Assembly (NCBI GenBank): GCA_963823075.1
Contig: CAWGKE010000023.1
Span: 930,001-994,000, forward strand
DNA from: UBA4732 sp963823075
GTDB taxonomy: Bacteria; Planctomycetota; Planctomycetia; Gemmatales; Gemmataceae
Direction of reading: 5' to 3'
Length of the DNA stretch: 64,000 nt
Below, one piece after another: positions 36,679 through 45,709 of the stretch. The stretch's first letter is position 1. Every line of letters begins with the position of its first letter. A program made the position numbers and the translations under genes. The notes beneath the pieces are model-generated. The model saw nothing but the letters and a program-made list of their open reading frames with translations, was not told the origin of the DNA and did no database searches.

Positions 36679-38156
36679 AGCGCTGGCTAAAGGCCATTGG
36701 GGACTGGTTCGACGCCCGGCTGCGCGTGCGTGAGACCGTTCTGCCGATGCTCGCGCACCCCATCCCGGCGGGGGCCGCCGGACGGATGGGCTGGTGGTAC
36801 GTCTTCGGCAGCGCCTCGATGACCCTTTTGCTCATACAGATCCTCACCGGCGTCGGCCTGGCGCTGGTCTACGTACCGTCACCCGACAACGCCTACGGCA
36901 GCCTGCTGACCCTGAACTACGACGTGCCGCTCGGCTGGTTCCTGCGCGCGCTGCACTACTATGCCGGGTCCGGAATGGTCGTCATGGTCCTGGCCCACAT
37001 GACCCAGGTCTACCTGCACGGCGCCTACAAGTACCCGCGCGAGCTGACGTGGGTGGTGGGCGTCTTCCTGCTCCTGTGCGTGCTGGGCATGTTCTTCTCC
37101 GGCCAGATCCTCCGCTGGGACCCGGACGCCTATTGGGGGCTGGCCGTCGGCGGCTCGATGGCCGGGCGCGTCCCCTGGGTGGGGCCGTGGATCGTTGACC
37201 TGCTGCTCGGCGGCCCGATCATCGGCGGCGATGCGCTGGGCCGATTCTTCGCTCTGCACGTGTTCGTCATCCCCGGCGTGCTCCTGCTCCTTTTGGCCGT
37301 CCATTTGTGGCTGGTGCTGAAGTGCGGCATCAGCGCCCCGCCCGTCCCCGGTCAGGTCGTCGATCCGAAAACCTACGATGCGGCGTATGAAAAGGAGCTG
37401 AAGACCGGCGTCCCCTTTCTCGGCGACGCCATGATGAAGGACGGCCTCTTCTCCGCCCTGGTGGTGATCGCGGTCGTGATTATCGCCGCCGTTCTCGGAC
37501 CCAGCGGGCCGAGCGCTCTGCCGATCCCGAGCGAAACCGGCGCCAACCCGCGGCCGGAGTGGCCGTTCCTGTGGCTGTTCGGCCTGCTGTCGCTCAGCCC
37601 GCCCGCCGCCGAGACCTTCATCATCCTGGTCTTCCCTGTGATCCTGATCGTCGCCCTGCTGGCCGTGCCCTTCGTGTCCAATCGTGGCGAGCGCTCCCCT
37701 CGGCGCCGGCCGATCGCCGTGCTGGCCGTCGTCGTGATCTATGCCGTGCTCGGCGCCCTTACCTATCAGGGAGCCACGGCGCCGTGGTCGCCGCACATGA
37801 CCGCCTGGAGCGGCGCGCCCGTGCCCGAAGACCTCGTGCGGCGGAGCAGCCCCGGGGAACTGCAGGGGGCCGTGGTCTTCCAGTACAAGGATTGTCGCAA
37901 CTGCCACGCCCTGGAGGGCAAGGGCGGCCGCCGCGGCCCGGACCTCAGCGAAGTCGGCGTGCGCCTGACCCGGAATCAGCTCATCGACCAGGTCAGCAAC
38001 GGCACTCCCGGCGGCGGCCTCATGCCGGCTTACGGCAAGCAGATGCCCGACGCGGAAATGACGGCCCTCGCCGATTTCCTGGTGAGTCTGCGGCCGCCGG
38101 GCCAGCCGGCGGCCCATTCGACCGCGACGCCGGAGCCGGGAAAGAAGGAGCCATGA
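36675..38156 (+). CDS. Cytochrome b fused to a C-terminal cytochrome c domain
   Basis: This 493-aa fusion has a cytochrome b6/b-type core with heme ligand pairs H94/H195 (ALHYYAGSG; FFALHVFVIPG) and H108/H210 (LAHMTQVY; LAVHLWLVLK). A quinol-site motif follows as PEWPFLW near residue 294, where the usual PEWY Tyr is Pro. After two more helices a cytochrome c domain begins near residue 385 with CRNCH (C407, C410, H411) and a probable axial Met in LMPAYG. It is a bc-type complex with the c1 function on the same chain. Overlap (ATGA) with Rieske indicates coupling. Confidence 0.9.
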   Translation: MKRWLKAIGDWFDARLRVRETVLPMLAHPIPAGAAGRMGWWYVFGSASMTLLLIQILTGVGLALVYVPSPDNAYGSLLTLNYDVPLGWFLRALHYYAGSGMVVMVLAHMTQVYLHGAYKYPRELTWVVGVFLLLCVLGMFFSGQILRWDPDAYWGLAVGGSMAGRVPWVGPWIVDLLLGGPIIGGDALGRFFALHVFVIPGVLLLLLAVHLWLVLKCGISAPPVPGQVVDPKTYDAAYEKELKTGVPFLGDAMMKDGLFSALVVIAVVIIAAVLGPSGPSALPIPSETGANPRPEWPFLWLFGLLSLSPPAAETFIILVFPVILIVALLAVPFVSNRGERSPRRRPIAVLAVVVIYAVLGALTYQGATAPWSPHMTAWSGAPVPEDLVRRSSPGELQGAVVFQYKDCRNCHALEGKGGRRGPDLSEVGVRLTRNQLIDQVSNGTPGGGLMPAYGKQMPDAEMTALADFLVSLRPPGQPAAHSTATPEPGKKEP

Positions 38157-40498
38157 GCCCCACCCTCGACGCCTTTCTCTGTTCCTGGCCGTTCGACCCC
38201 TGGCTGCTCGCGGCGCTGGCCCTCTCCGCCACGGTCTATTGCCGCGGGTGGCTGTGCCTTCATCGCCGTGACGCCCGGCGCTGGGGTGCTGGCCGACTCT
38301 GCGCCTTTCTCGGCGGCCTAACGACGATCTTCGTGGCCCTGGCGTCGCCGATCGAGCCGTTCGCGGGCCTGCTGCTGCAAGTCCACATGGCGCAGCACCT
38401 GCTCCTCCTCATGGCCGCCCCGCCGCTCCTCTGGCTGGGCGCGCCTCTGCTTCCGCTCCTCCGCGGACTGCCGCGCCCGATCCGCACCTATTGGATCGCA
38501 CCCCTTTTTCGATCCGCTTTTCTTCGCACGCTGTTCAGCCGGCTCACGCACCCGGCGGCGGCGCTGGTCGTCTTCACCGCCGCGTCCTGGGGCTGGCACG
38601 TCCCCGTGCTGTACGACCTCGCCCTGCGCGCGCCGGGATGGCACTACCTGCAGCACGCCTGTTTCCTCGGTGCGGGCCTGTTGTTCTGGTATCCAGTCGT
38701 CCGCCCGCATCCGGCCCGTCCGCGCTGGCCCCTGTGGCTGCTGTTCCCGTACCTGATCCTGGCGGACTTGCAGAACACCGTCCTATCGGCTCTTCTGACG
38801 TTCTCCGATCACGTGCTGTATCCCTACTACGCGACGGTCCCCCGGCTGGCCGGGCAGTCCGCGCTCGCCGACCAATCGGCGGCCGGCGTCCTGATGTGGA
38901 TTCCAGGGTCGGCGGTCTTTCTCCTGCCCCTGTTCTGGGTCGGCGTCGAATTCCTGTTCGGCCGGTCGGCGAGTGGCGAGTGGCGAGTGGCGAGTGGCGA
39001 GAAAAGGCAGACCCAAAATGGGAGTGGATCACGCATTGCCCTTCCCGTAGTTGGCTCGCCACTCGCCACTCGCCACTCGCCACTCGCCGACCGGCTCGGC
39101 TTCGACCTGCTGCGCGTCCCGCTGGTGGGCCGCTTCCTGCGCTGGCGGCACGCGCGCCTCGCCATGCAGTTGCCGCTGGCCATCCTGGCGGCCGTCGTCA
39201 TCCTCGACGGCCTGCGTGGGCCGCAGGTCGGCGCCATGAACCTCGCCGGCGTCCTGCCGTGGATCCACTGGCGCGGCTTTGTGGTGCTGGGCTTGCTGGC
39301 GGCGGGCAACCTGTTCTGCATGGCGTGCCCGTTCACGCTGCCGCGGACGCTCGCCCGCCGCTGGCTGCCCCAAGGCTGGAACTGGCCGCGCCGGCTGCGA
39401 AACAAGTGGCCGGCGGTCGTCCTGTTGGGGCTGTTCTTCTGGGCCTACGAGGCGTTCTCCCTCTGGGACAGCCCCTGGTGGACCGCGTGGATCGCCGTCG
39501 GCTACTTCACGGCGGCCTTCGTCGTGGACGGCCTCTTCCGCGGCGCCGTCTTTTGCAAATACCTCTGCCCCATCGGCCAGTTCAACTTCGTGCAGTCGTT
39601 GGCGTCGCCGCTGGAGGTGCGGGTCCGCGATCCGGGCGTGTGCGCGACCTGCCGGACCAAGGACTGCATCCGCGGCCGCGCCGGCGTTCCCGGCTGCGAG
39701 ATGCACCTGTTCCAGCCGCGCAAGATCGGCAACATGGACTGTACGTTTTGTCTCGATTGCATCCACACATGCCCCCACGACAACATCGGCGTGCTCGCAC
39801 GCGCACCGATGAGCGACCTGTCGCGCGACCCCGTCTGTTCCGGCGTCGGCCGGTTCGGCTCGCGTCCGGACCTGGCGGCGCTCGTCCTGGTGCTGGCGTT
39901 CGGGGCGTTCGCCAACGCCGCCGGCATGGTCGGCCCAGTGGTGGAAGGGCAGGCCCGTTGCTCGTCCCTTCTGGGACAGCGGTCCCCCCTGCTGGCGGTG
40001 AGCCTGTTCTATGGGGTCGCCCTGGTCGTTTTGCCGCTCCTGGCGGTCGGCGCGGCGGCCGCCCTGAGCCGCTGGTGGAGCCGGGCGCCGGCGAGTTTGC
40101 TGGCGACGGCGACCCGCTTCTCTTACGCCCTTGTCCCTCTTGGGTTCGGCATGTGGCTTGCGCACTACAGTTACCACTTCCTGACGAGTTACGACGTTGC
40201 GGTCCCCGTGACGCAGCGGTTCCTGATCGACCTCGGGTGGACGGGGTTCGGTCGGCCGGAGTGGATCGCCTCCTGCTGCCGCCCCGTCGCCGACTGGTTG
40301 CCCCGCCTGGAGATCCTTTTCCTCGACATCGGGCTGCTGCTCTCGCTCTACACAGGTTACCGCATCGCCCAATCGCAGGCGCCCCAGCCGACGCAGACCC
40401 TGAAGGTCTTCTCGCCGTGGGCCGTCCTGATGGTCGTGCTGTTCGCCGCGGGCGTGTGGATCGTCCTCCAGCCCATGCAAATGCGGGGCGTATCTTGA
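38153..40498 (+). CDS. Fusion of CtaG-type oxidase assembly protein and a NapH/NosR-like polyferredoxin
   Basis: The product is 781 aa. Residues 1-270 are CtaG_Caa3-like, with about seven helices (LVHMAQHLLLLMAAPPLLWLG region; SWGWHVPVLYDLAL; HYLQHACFLGAGLLFWYP; LQNTVLSALLTF). Residues 310-781 match membrane polyferredoxins: CMACPFTLPR and CKYLCPIGQFN, then 4Fe-4S clusters CATCRTKDC and CTFCLDCIHTCPH near residues 500-540, and further helices. The joint (residues 270-315) is encoded by a long palindrome. CtaG assists CuB insertion in caa3-type oxidases. Some polyferredoxins of this group act in copper reduction, so a joined copper-assembly role is my inference. The start overlaps the previous stop by four bases. 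Confidence 0.85.
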   Translation: MSPTLDAFLCSWPFDPWLLAALALSATVYCRGWLCLHRRDARRWGAGRLCAFLGGLTTIFVALASPIEPFAGLLLQVHMAQHLLLLMAAPPLLWLGAPLLPLLRGLPRPIRTYWIAPLFRSAFLRTLFSRLTHPAAALVVFTAASWGWHVPVLYDLALRAPGWHYLQHACFLGAGLLFWYPVVRPHPARPRWPLWLLFPYLILADLQNTVLSALLTFSDHVLYPYYATVPRLAGQSALADQSAAGVLMWIPGSAVFLLPLFWVGVEFLFGRSASGEWRVASGEKRQTQNGSGSRIALPVVGSPLATRHSPLADRLGFDLLRVPLVGRFLRWRHARLAMQLPLAILAAVVILDGLRGPQVGAMNLAGVLPWIHWRGFVVLGLLAAGNLFCMACPFTLPRTLARRWLPQGWNWPRRLRNKWPAVVLLGLFFWAYEAFSLWDSPWWTAWIAVGYFTAAFVVDGLFRGAVFCKYLCPIGQFNFVQSLASPLEVRVRDPGVCATCRTKDCIRGRAGVPGCEMHLFQPRKIGNMDCTFCLDCIHTCPHDNIGVLARAPMSDLSRDPVCSGVGRFGSRPDLAALVLVLAFGAFANAAGMVGPVVEGQARCSSLLGQRSPLLAVSLFYGVALVVLPLLAVGAAAALSRWWSRAPASLLATATRFSYALVPLGFGMWLAHYSYHFLTSYDVAVPVTQRFLIDLGWTGFGRPEWIASCCRPVADWLPRLEILFLDIGLLLSLYTGYRIAQSQAPQPTQTLKVFSPWAVLMVVLFAAGVWIVLQPMQMRGVS
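38962..39094. repeat. Long heptad inverted repeat in frame at a fusion joint
   Basis: Two perfect 40-base arms (38962-39001 and 39055-39094) built from GCGAGTG heptads surround a 53-base loop. It encodes the Ser/Glu/Arg-rich linker between the CtaG-like and polyferredoxin parts. The heptad design matches that at 5574-5683. Confidence 0.92.
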
Positions 40499-40512
40499 GA
40501 ATTGCACCGACC

Positions 40513-41127
40513 ATGAACGCGGCCGTTCGCTTCACGCGGCTGTCGGTGTTCTGCATCCTGATCGTGCAGCCCTCCGGCCTGCGTGCGGACGGCGGGACCC
40601 TGCGCCTGTCGGAGCGGGTGGACGGCTACCAGATCACGGTCTTCACAGCCCCGGCGCCGCTCCGCGCCGGGCCTGCGGACGTCAGCGTATTCGTGCAGGA
40701 TGCGGACACCGGCGAGCCGGCCGCCGGCGTGCGCGTGACGGTGCAGGCGGCGCCGCGCGGCCGGCCTGATCGGGCTGTCCGCCAACCGGCCACGGCCGAG
40801 GCGGCGACGAACAAGCTCTTTCGGTCGGCGCTGTTCGAGTTGCCGGAGTCCGGGTGGTGGGAAATCGAGGCGATGGTGGTGGGGGAACGAGGACAAGCGC
40901 GGGTGCGTTTTGAAGTGGAGGTTGCCGACCGTCCCCCAAACTGGCAGGCGATGGCGCCGTGGGTCGGCTGGCCAGTCTTGGCGGTTCTTCTCTTCGCGGT
41001 CCATCACGTGCTAGTCCGACGGAAGGCGCGGTCGGTCGCCACGCGGGCGCCGTCGCCGGGCCGCGAATCCAGACCGTGGGCGTCGAAGAAACGCAACAGC
41101 CTCCGTTGTCAGCGACCAACTGGCTGA
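40513..41127 (+). CDS. FixH/CcoH-like membrane protein
   Basis: This 204-aa protein has a Sec signal (FTRLSVFCILIVQPSGLRADG), a periplasmic beta-sandwich-like domain (VDGYQITVFTAPAPLRAGPADVSVFVQDADTG is near residue 36; LFRSALFELPESGWWEIEAMV near 98), and one C-terminal helix (WVGWPVLAVLLFAVHHVLVRR). The beta-domain resembles FixH or YtkA-like proteins next to oxidase assembly genes, but that is structural inference. It is the last gene of the operon. The IS1202-like element lies 27 bases after its stop. Confidence 0.65.
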   Translation: MNAAVRFTRLSVFCILIVQPSGLRADGGTLRLSERVDGYQITVFTAPAPLRAGPADVSVFVQDADTGEPAAGVRVTVQAAPRGRPDRAVRQPATAEAATNKLFRSALFELPESGWWEIEAMVVGERGQARVRFEVEVADRPPNWQAMAPWVGWPVLAVLLFAVHHVLVRRKARSVATRAPSPGRESRPWASKKRNSLRCQRPTG

Positions 41128-41136
41128 GAGGTCCGG

Positions 41137-41154
41137 CCGACGACCACTGTTTGC
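41137..41154. repeat. Left copy of the 18-bp target duplication of the IS1202-like element
   Basis: CCGACGACCACTGTTTGC is repeated exactly at 42697-42714, immediately outside both ends of the element. The left end of the element (TGT) begins at 41155. Confidence 0.85.
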
Positions 41155-42696
41155 TGTTGAACGACAATAGAAATGTCCGGTCTTAACGCAATAGAAATGT
41201 CCTCCTTGGTCAGGCCAAGGAGGAGCCATGTCTATCGGCGTGCTTTCCACAGACCGGATCGCTATGAGTCAGAAGGAACGCGATGTCCTCAGGGTCCTGC
41301 ACTCGGTGCAGAGCGGCCAGCGGACGCAGGCCGAGGCGGCCCGGCTGCTCGGCCTGTGCGTCCGCCAGGTCCGACGCATCCAATGCAAGCTGGAGGCCGA
41401 AGGCGACGCCGCCCTCGTGCGACGGCCTGCGCGGCCGGCCCTCCAACCACCGGCCCGACCCCGCCTTCCGCCGGGCCGTGCTGGCGGCCTACCGCACCCG
41501 CTACGCGGACTTCGGCCCCACCTTCGCCGCCGAGAAGCTGGCCGGGGAGGGCCTGACGGTCGGCCCGCAGACGCTGCGCCGCTGGCTGATCGCCGAGGGG
41601 CTGTGGCAACGCAAGCGTCGCCGCGACCCGCACCGCAGCCGCCGGCCGCGCCGGGCCTGCTTCGGGGAGCTGGTTCAGATGGACGCCTCGGTGCATGACT
41701 GGCTGGAGGGCCGCGGCGAGGAGATGGTCCTGATCGGCATGATCGACGACGCCACCAACCGCACCCTGGCGCGCTTCTACCCGGCCGGCACGGTCGAGGC
41801 GCATATGGACCTGGCCGGCCGCTGGCTGCGGCGTTTCGGCCGGCCGGTGGCGTTGTACACCGACCGGCACAGCATCTTCGAGCCGCAGGACAAGGGCCGC
41901 GCCCTGCCCGACGCGGAGACGCAGTTCGGGCGGGCCCTGCGGGAGCTAGGCATCGAGCTGATCCGGCGCACAGCCCGCAGGCCAAGGGCCGCGTCGAGCG
42001 GTCCTTCGGCACGGCCCAGGACCGCTGGGTCAAGGAGCTGCGCCTGGCGGGCGTGACGACGCTGGCGGGGGCCAACGCCGTGCTGGAGCGGCTGCTGCCG
42101 ACGCACAACCGCCGCTTCGTCAAGCCGGCGCGCCAGGCGGCCGACGGGCACCGGCCGCTGGGTCCGGGTCACGACCTGGCGGCGATCCTGAGCATCCAGG
42201 AGGGGCGGGTGGTGTCCAACGACTACACGGTGCGCTTCCGCAACCGCTTCTACCAGTTGCTGCCGCCGGTGCATGCGGGGGAGCGGGGCGGTCGGGTGGT
42301 GATCGAGCTGCGCCTGGACGGGACTATGGCGATCCGCTTCCGGGGCAAGTACCTGAAGTACCGCGAGATCCCGCCGGGTTGCGGCCCTGGGGGCTCCGCC
42401 CCCAGACCCCCGGAGTTTAACGCATCGGCGGCCGACGCCAGCGGGGGAAAAGCGAACCGGGACCCCTCTTCGGGGTCCCGGTCGCCTGGCGTACAGCCGA
42501 CCGACGGGCGCTCGGGTCGCACTCCTGCGGAGCCCTATCCTCCCGACGGCGGGGCGGACGATAACAAGAAGGGGCCACACCGTCCAGCCGAGGACCACCC
42601 GTGGAGGAAGCCGTTCAAGCGGAAGAAGTGACAACGTCCGGACACCGGACATTTCTACTGTCGCCGAAATGCGGACATTTCTATTGTTGCCTGACA
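41155..42696 (+). mobile_element. IS1202/ISNCY-like insertion sequence
   Basis: The element is 1542 bp. Each end starts TGT and carries two spaced copies of CAATAGAAATGTCC-type sequence (left at 41165-41179 and 41189-41202; right, inverted, at 42647-42661 and 42673-42688). Exact 18-bp direct repeats flank it. IS1202-related elements are known for long target duplications, and 15-18 bp matches one described subgroup (recalled, not checked). It inserted between the FixH-like gene and the sirtuin gene. Confidence 0.85.
41228..42631 (+). CDS. IS1202/ISNCY-type DDE transposase; two frameshifts
   Basis: The N-terminal HTH is RTQAEAARLLGLCVRQVRRI. The core has the DDE triad of this family: VQMDASVHDWLEGRG (first D), YTDRHSIF (second D), and AKGRVERSFGT (E). 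A C-terminal beta-domain follows (VSNDYTVRFRNRFYQLLP). ATG at 41264 is an alternative start. The frame shifts at about 41425 (one extra base, before GLRGRPSNH) and about 41973 (one missing base, before SPQAKGRVER). The tandem structure is intact on both sides of each break. The exact 18-bp target duplication argues that insertion was recent, so the breaks may be read errors. Confidence 0.8.
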
Positions 42697-42795
42697 CCGA
42701 CGACCACTGTTTGCTTGTGGCGGCGGTGCGGATGCGGTATTCTCGTCGGCGCGACTCCGAATTCCGAATCCCCATCCGCGATCAAGGATACGGAC

Positions 42796-43566
42796 ATGCA
42801 CCCTGTCGTCGAAACCGCCGACCTGGACGCCGCATTGGTGCGGGCCGCCGACGGCCTTCGCCGGGCGGAGCGCGTGGCGGCGCTGACCGGCGCCGGCGTT
42901 TCCGCCGAGAGCGGCCTGGCCACGTTCCGCGGCGGCGGCGGCCTGTGGGAAGGCCAGGCCGTCGAGGACGTGGCGACCCCGGAGGCGTTCCACCGCAATC
43001 CCGAGCTGGTTTGGCGCTTTTACAACGGCCGCCGCGCCGGACTGCGCGCCGCCAAGCCGAACCCCGGGCATCTCGCCTTGGTGGACCTCGAAAAGCGCTG
43101 GGGCGAGCGCTTCACCCTCGTCACGCAGAACGTGGACGGCCTGCACCAGGCGGCGGGAAGCCGGCGCGTGCTGGAGCTGCACGGCGGCCTGGCGCGCGTG
43201 CGCTGCACCCGCTGCAAGGCGGTTACCGACCGTGCCGGTGACGAACTGCCGGACATGCCGCGCTGCGAGGCGTGCGGCCACCTGCTGCGGCCGGATGTGG
43301 TGTGGTTCCACGAGATGCTCCCGGAGGGCGTGTGGCGGACGGCGTGCGAGGCCGTCGAAGCGTGCGACTGTTTCCTGGTCGTCGGCACCAGCGCCGTGGT
43401 CTACCCGGCCGCCGGCCTGATCGACATGGCTCGCGCCCTCGGGGCGTCGGTGATCGAGGTGAACCTGGAGCCGGCGGCGCAGGCGGCCGGCGTGATCGGG
43501 CTGTACGGCCGATCCGGCGAAGTCCTGCCGCGTCTGGTGCGGGGGCTGGACCCATCAGCGAGTTGA
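42796..43566 (+). CDS. cobB: Sir2-family NAD-dependent protein deacylase (CobB-like, class III)
   Basis: This 256-aa sirtuin has TGAGVSAESG (residues 31-40), TQNVDGLH (110-117), catalytic H129 (LHGG) and a zinc site C137/C140/C157/C160. Y76 and R79 in FYNGRR are the class III pair linked to removal of succinyl/malonyl groups. It acts on protein lysines in the cytosol using NAD. AAGGA precedes the ATG. Its 3' end overlaps the convergent phosphorylase-like gene by 12 bases. Confidence 0.92.
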   Translation: MHPVVETADLDAALVRAADGLRRAERVAALTGAGVSAESGLATFRGGGGLWEGQAVEDVATPEAFHRNPELVWRFYNGRRAGLRAAKPNPGHLALVDLEKRWGERFTLVTQNVDGLHQAAGSRRVLELHGGLARVRCTRCKAVTDRAGDELPDMPRCEACGHLLRPDVVWFHEMLPEGVWRTACEAVEACDCFLVVGTSAVVYPAAGLIDMARALGASVIEVNLEPAAQAAGVIGLYGRSGEVLPRLVRGLDPSAS

Positions 43567-44337
43567 AGGCGTCAGCAACTCCTCCAAACCCGCGGCCAAC
43601 CGCCGGGCCCCCTGCCGCGTGTGCGCCCCCAGCCGCAGCAGTTCGGCGATCAGCCCCGGCCGCCGCAGGACCGCGGTCGCCAGCCGCCCCGGTCGCACGC
43701 GGCCGGAAGCCAGCACCGCGAGCAGGGCCTCCGACAAAGGCGTATCCACATCATCCGAAATGACGCGCAGGCAGCCGAACGGCACGCCGGCCGCCGTCGC
43801 CAGCCGGGCTACGGCGGCCGTCTCCATGTCCACGGCGACGGCCCCGCTCCGCTGGCCGAGCCGGCGCTTCTCCTCCGGCCGGCCGACCAGCGACGCGACC
43901 GTCAGCAACCGCCCGCGCGGGTATGGCCCCGTTCTAGCAGGCCAGGTCGCCGGCCACGAACCGCCGTCGCCGTCGCCCACCGCGTCGGCGAGGATCAGGT
44001 CGCCGACGCATAGGCCGGGGACGATCGCCCCGGAGAAGCCGGCGGAGACAAGCGCCGTGGGGCGGAACGGGACGCCGTCCACGACCGGGCCGGAAAGCAG
44101 CCACGACAGGGCGGCTTCCATCGCGGCAATTCCGACTCCGGTTTCGAGGAGAAGCACCGTTCTCGGGCCGTCGCCGTGGAACGCCGCCGGGATCGGCGCG
44201 CGGGAAACAGCCGTCGGCGCGGCCGCATCCGCCGGAAGAACATCGCCTCTCGGCGCAGGGCGAAGACGATGCAGGGACAGGAGGCGTCGGAGAAGGTCAA
44301 GCAACTGCTCCCATGTCGCGGGTGTTTCCAGGGACAC
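43555..44337 (-). CDS. Nucleoside phosphorylase / MTA-SAH nucleosidase-like protein
   Basis: This protein of about 260 aa belongs to the PNP/UDP phosphorylase superfamily. Seen are TVLLLETGVGIAAMEAAL near residue 60, VSAGFSGAIVPGLCVGDLILAD near 95 (the phosphorylase signature), and VAVDMETAAVARLA near 166 followed by CLRVISDDVDTPL. Related enzymes cleave purine nucleosides, methylthioadenosine or hopanoid precursors. The substrate is uncertain. The start is unsure. I use GTG 44337, which opens the domain. An upstream ATG at 44520 adds an unlikely repeat-rich tail. Confidence 0.75.
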   Translation of the reverse strand: MSLETPATWEQLLDLLRRLLSLHRLRPAPRGDVLPADAAAPTAVSRAPIPAAFHGDGPRTVLLLETGVGIAAMEAALSWLLSGPVVDGVPFRPTALVSAGFSGAIVPGLCVGDLILADAVGDGDGGSWPATWPARTGPYPRGRLLTVASLVGRPEEKRRLGQRSGAVAVDMETAAVARLATAAGVPFGCLRVISDDVDTPLSEALLAVLASGRVRPGRLATAVLRRPGLIAELLRLGAHTRQGARRLAAGLEELLTPSTR

Positions 44338-44676
44338 GATGAAAGGCCTCGTCCACCAAGGAGATGTTACCGTGAGGGGTTGTTTAGGCGACGGACGCCC
44401 CGGCCGTTCACCCGATTGGGGTTCGTCTGTCCCTGCCACGCCTCCTGACGACAGGACGGCTCCAAGCCCCCAGTGACCGGTTGCCCGTTGCTTTGCGCTC
44501 CAGAGTCCGTAGACCGACAAGAAGGCCCGCGACGTGGGAACTGGCGGCGAGGCTCTGGTCAGGGAAATCGAACACTACGCCCGGCGACCTCGCCTGTAGG
44601 TTTCCTGCGCGAGCCGCCGGGATTCGCCGCGCACCGTGCCGCGAAGGTTGTAAACGCCAAGACAAGGCGGTGGTCG
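44338..44676. other. Intergenic region between divergent phosphorylase-like and PSP1 genes
   Basis: No convincing gene was found in these 339 bases. It should carry two promoters. No strong -35/-10 pair stands out. Confidence 0.4.
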
Positions 44677-45567
44677 TTGGAGACGAGCGAATACCTTGTG
44701 AGCCACGGCTGTTCGGGCGACTTCGGCCGCTTCCGGCCGACTGCGCCCGCGACGTACCGGCGCGGCGACCGTGTGGTGATCCGCAGCCCCGACGGCCTCG
44801 AACTGGGGATGGTCCTGCGCCCGGCCACGGAGGGGCACGCCCGGTTGCTCTCCGGGACGGCCCTGGGAGAGCTGCTCCGCCGGGCCACGGCGGAGGACGA
44901 GGAGGCGATCCGCAGCGCCAGGGACCGGGGCGACCGCATCTTCCAGGAGGGCCGCCTCCTGGCCGCCGAGATGGGCCTGCCCGTGGAGATCCTGGACGTG
45001 GAGGTGCAGTTCGACGGCGCGCGGGCGGTCATCCACCACCTGCGCCTGGCGGAGTGCGACTATCGGCCGCTCGTCAGCACCCTGTCCACGAAGCACCGCA
45101 TCCTGATCGTCATGGAGAACCTGGGAGCGCCGGCCGCAGTCCCCGAGGAAGCCCACGGCGGCGGCTGCGGCAAAGCCGGCTGCGGCAAGGCGAGCGGCGG
45201 CGGTGGGTGCGGCTCCTGCGGGTCGGCCGGCGGCTGTGGGACGGGGTGCGGGTCGGCCGTCGAAGGCGAAGCCGTCGCCGTGCGCGACCTCCCGGACGAC
45301 CATGAGATTTGCACCTGCTGGTCCGTCGTCAAAGAGGTCATCGTCGCCGCCGTCCGCGAAGGGGTCTCTACTGTGGAGGCCGTCGGGGAAGCGACCCAGG
45401 CGGGGACCGGCTGCGAAACCTGCCAGCCGCTGCTGCAACGGCTCATCGACTCTTACGGGCCGGCCGTCCTGGCGGAGGTCGCGGTCGGGAGCGAGGAGGA
45501 CGCCCGGGCGTACTTCTCCGGCCTGCGCGACAAAATGTGGAAGGGGCAGCGGACCCCGCTCCTCTGA
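44677..45567 (+). CDS. PSP1/RicT-like protein fused to a BFD-type [2Fe-2S] domain
   Basis: The product is 296 aa if it starts at TTG 44677, where AAGGCGG is well placed. Residues 1-145 are a PSP1-like domain (SEYLVSHGCSGDFGRF; LSTKHRILIVMENLG near 138), the family of RicT/YaaT. Residues 155-185 are a Cys/Gly-rich tract (GCGKAGCGK, GCGSCGSAGGCGTGCG). Residues 205-255 are BFD-like with ICTCWSVVKEVI and CETCQPLLQRLI, whose four Cys should bind a [2Fe-2S] cluster. RicT takes part in an Fe-S-containing complex in Bacillus. It precedes leuC, an Fe-S enzyme, by 142 bases. Confidence 0.8.
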   Translation: METSEYLVSHGCSGDFGRFRPTAPATYRRGDRVVIRSPDGLELGMVLRPATEGHARLLSGTALGELLRRATAEDEEAIRSARDRGDRIFQEGRLLAAEMGLPVEILDVEVQFDGARAVIHHLRLAECDYRPLVSTLSTKHRILIVMENLGAPAAVPEEAHGGGCGKAGCGKASGGGGCGSCGSAGGCGTGCGSAVEGEAVAVRDLPDDHEICTCWSVVKEVIVAAVREGVSTVEAVGEATQAGTGCETCQPLLQRLIDSYGPAVLAEVAVGSEEDARAYFSGLRDKMWKGQRTPLL

Positions 45568-45709
45568 CCGGGTCCGGCCGCACGAAGGCGGTGACGTCTC
45601 CGTGTGTCCCAGAGGTTCCGTGGGTCCAATAAGTCCTATGGGGCCTATAGGACAGATTCCTAAACGCCGGGCGACGCCGGCGATTCATACAGGGAGGGGT
45701 GTCGTTGGG

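Noticed and set aside
41228..42631. Programmed frameshift in the transposase
   Set aside because: The sites lack a typical slippery heptamer, there are two breaks of opposite sign, and similar breaks occur in unrelated genes nearby.
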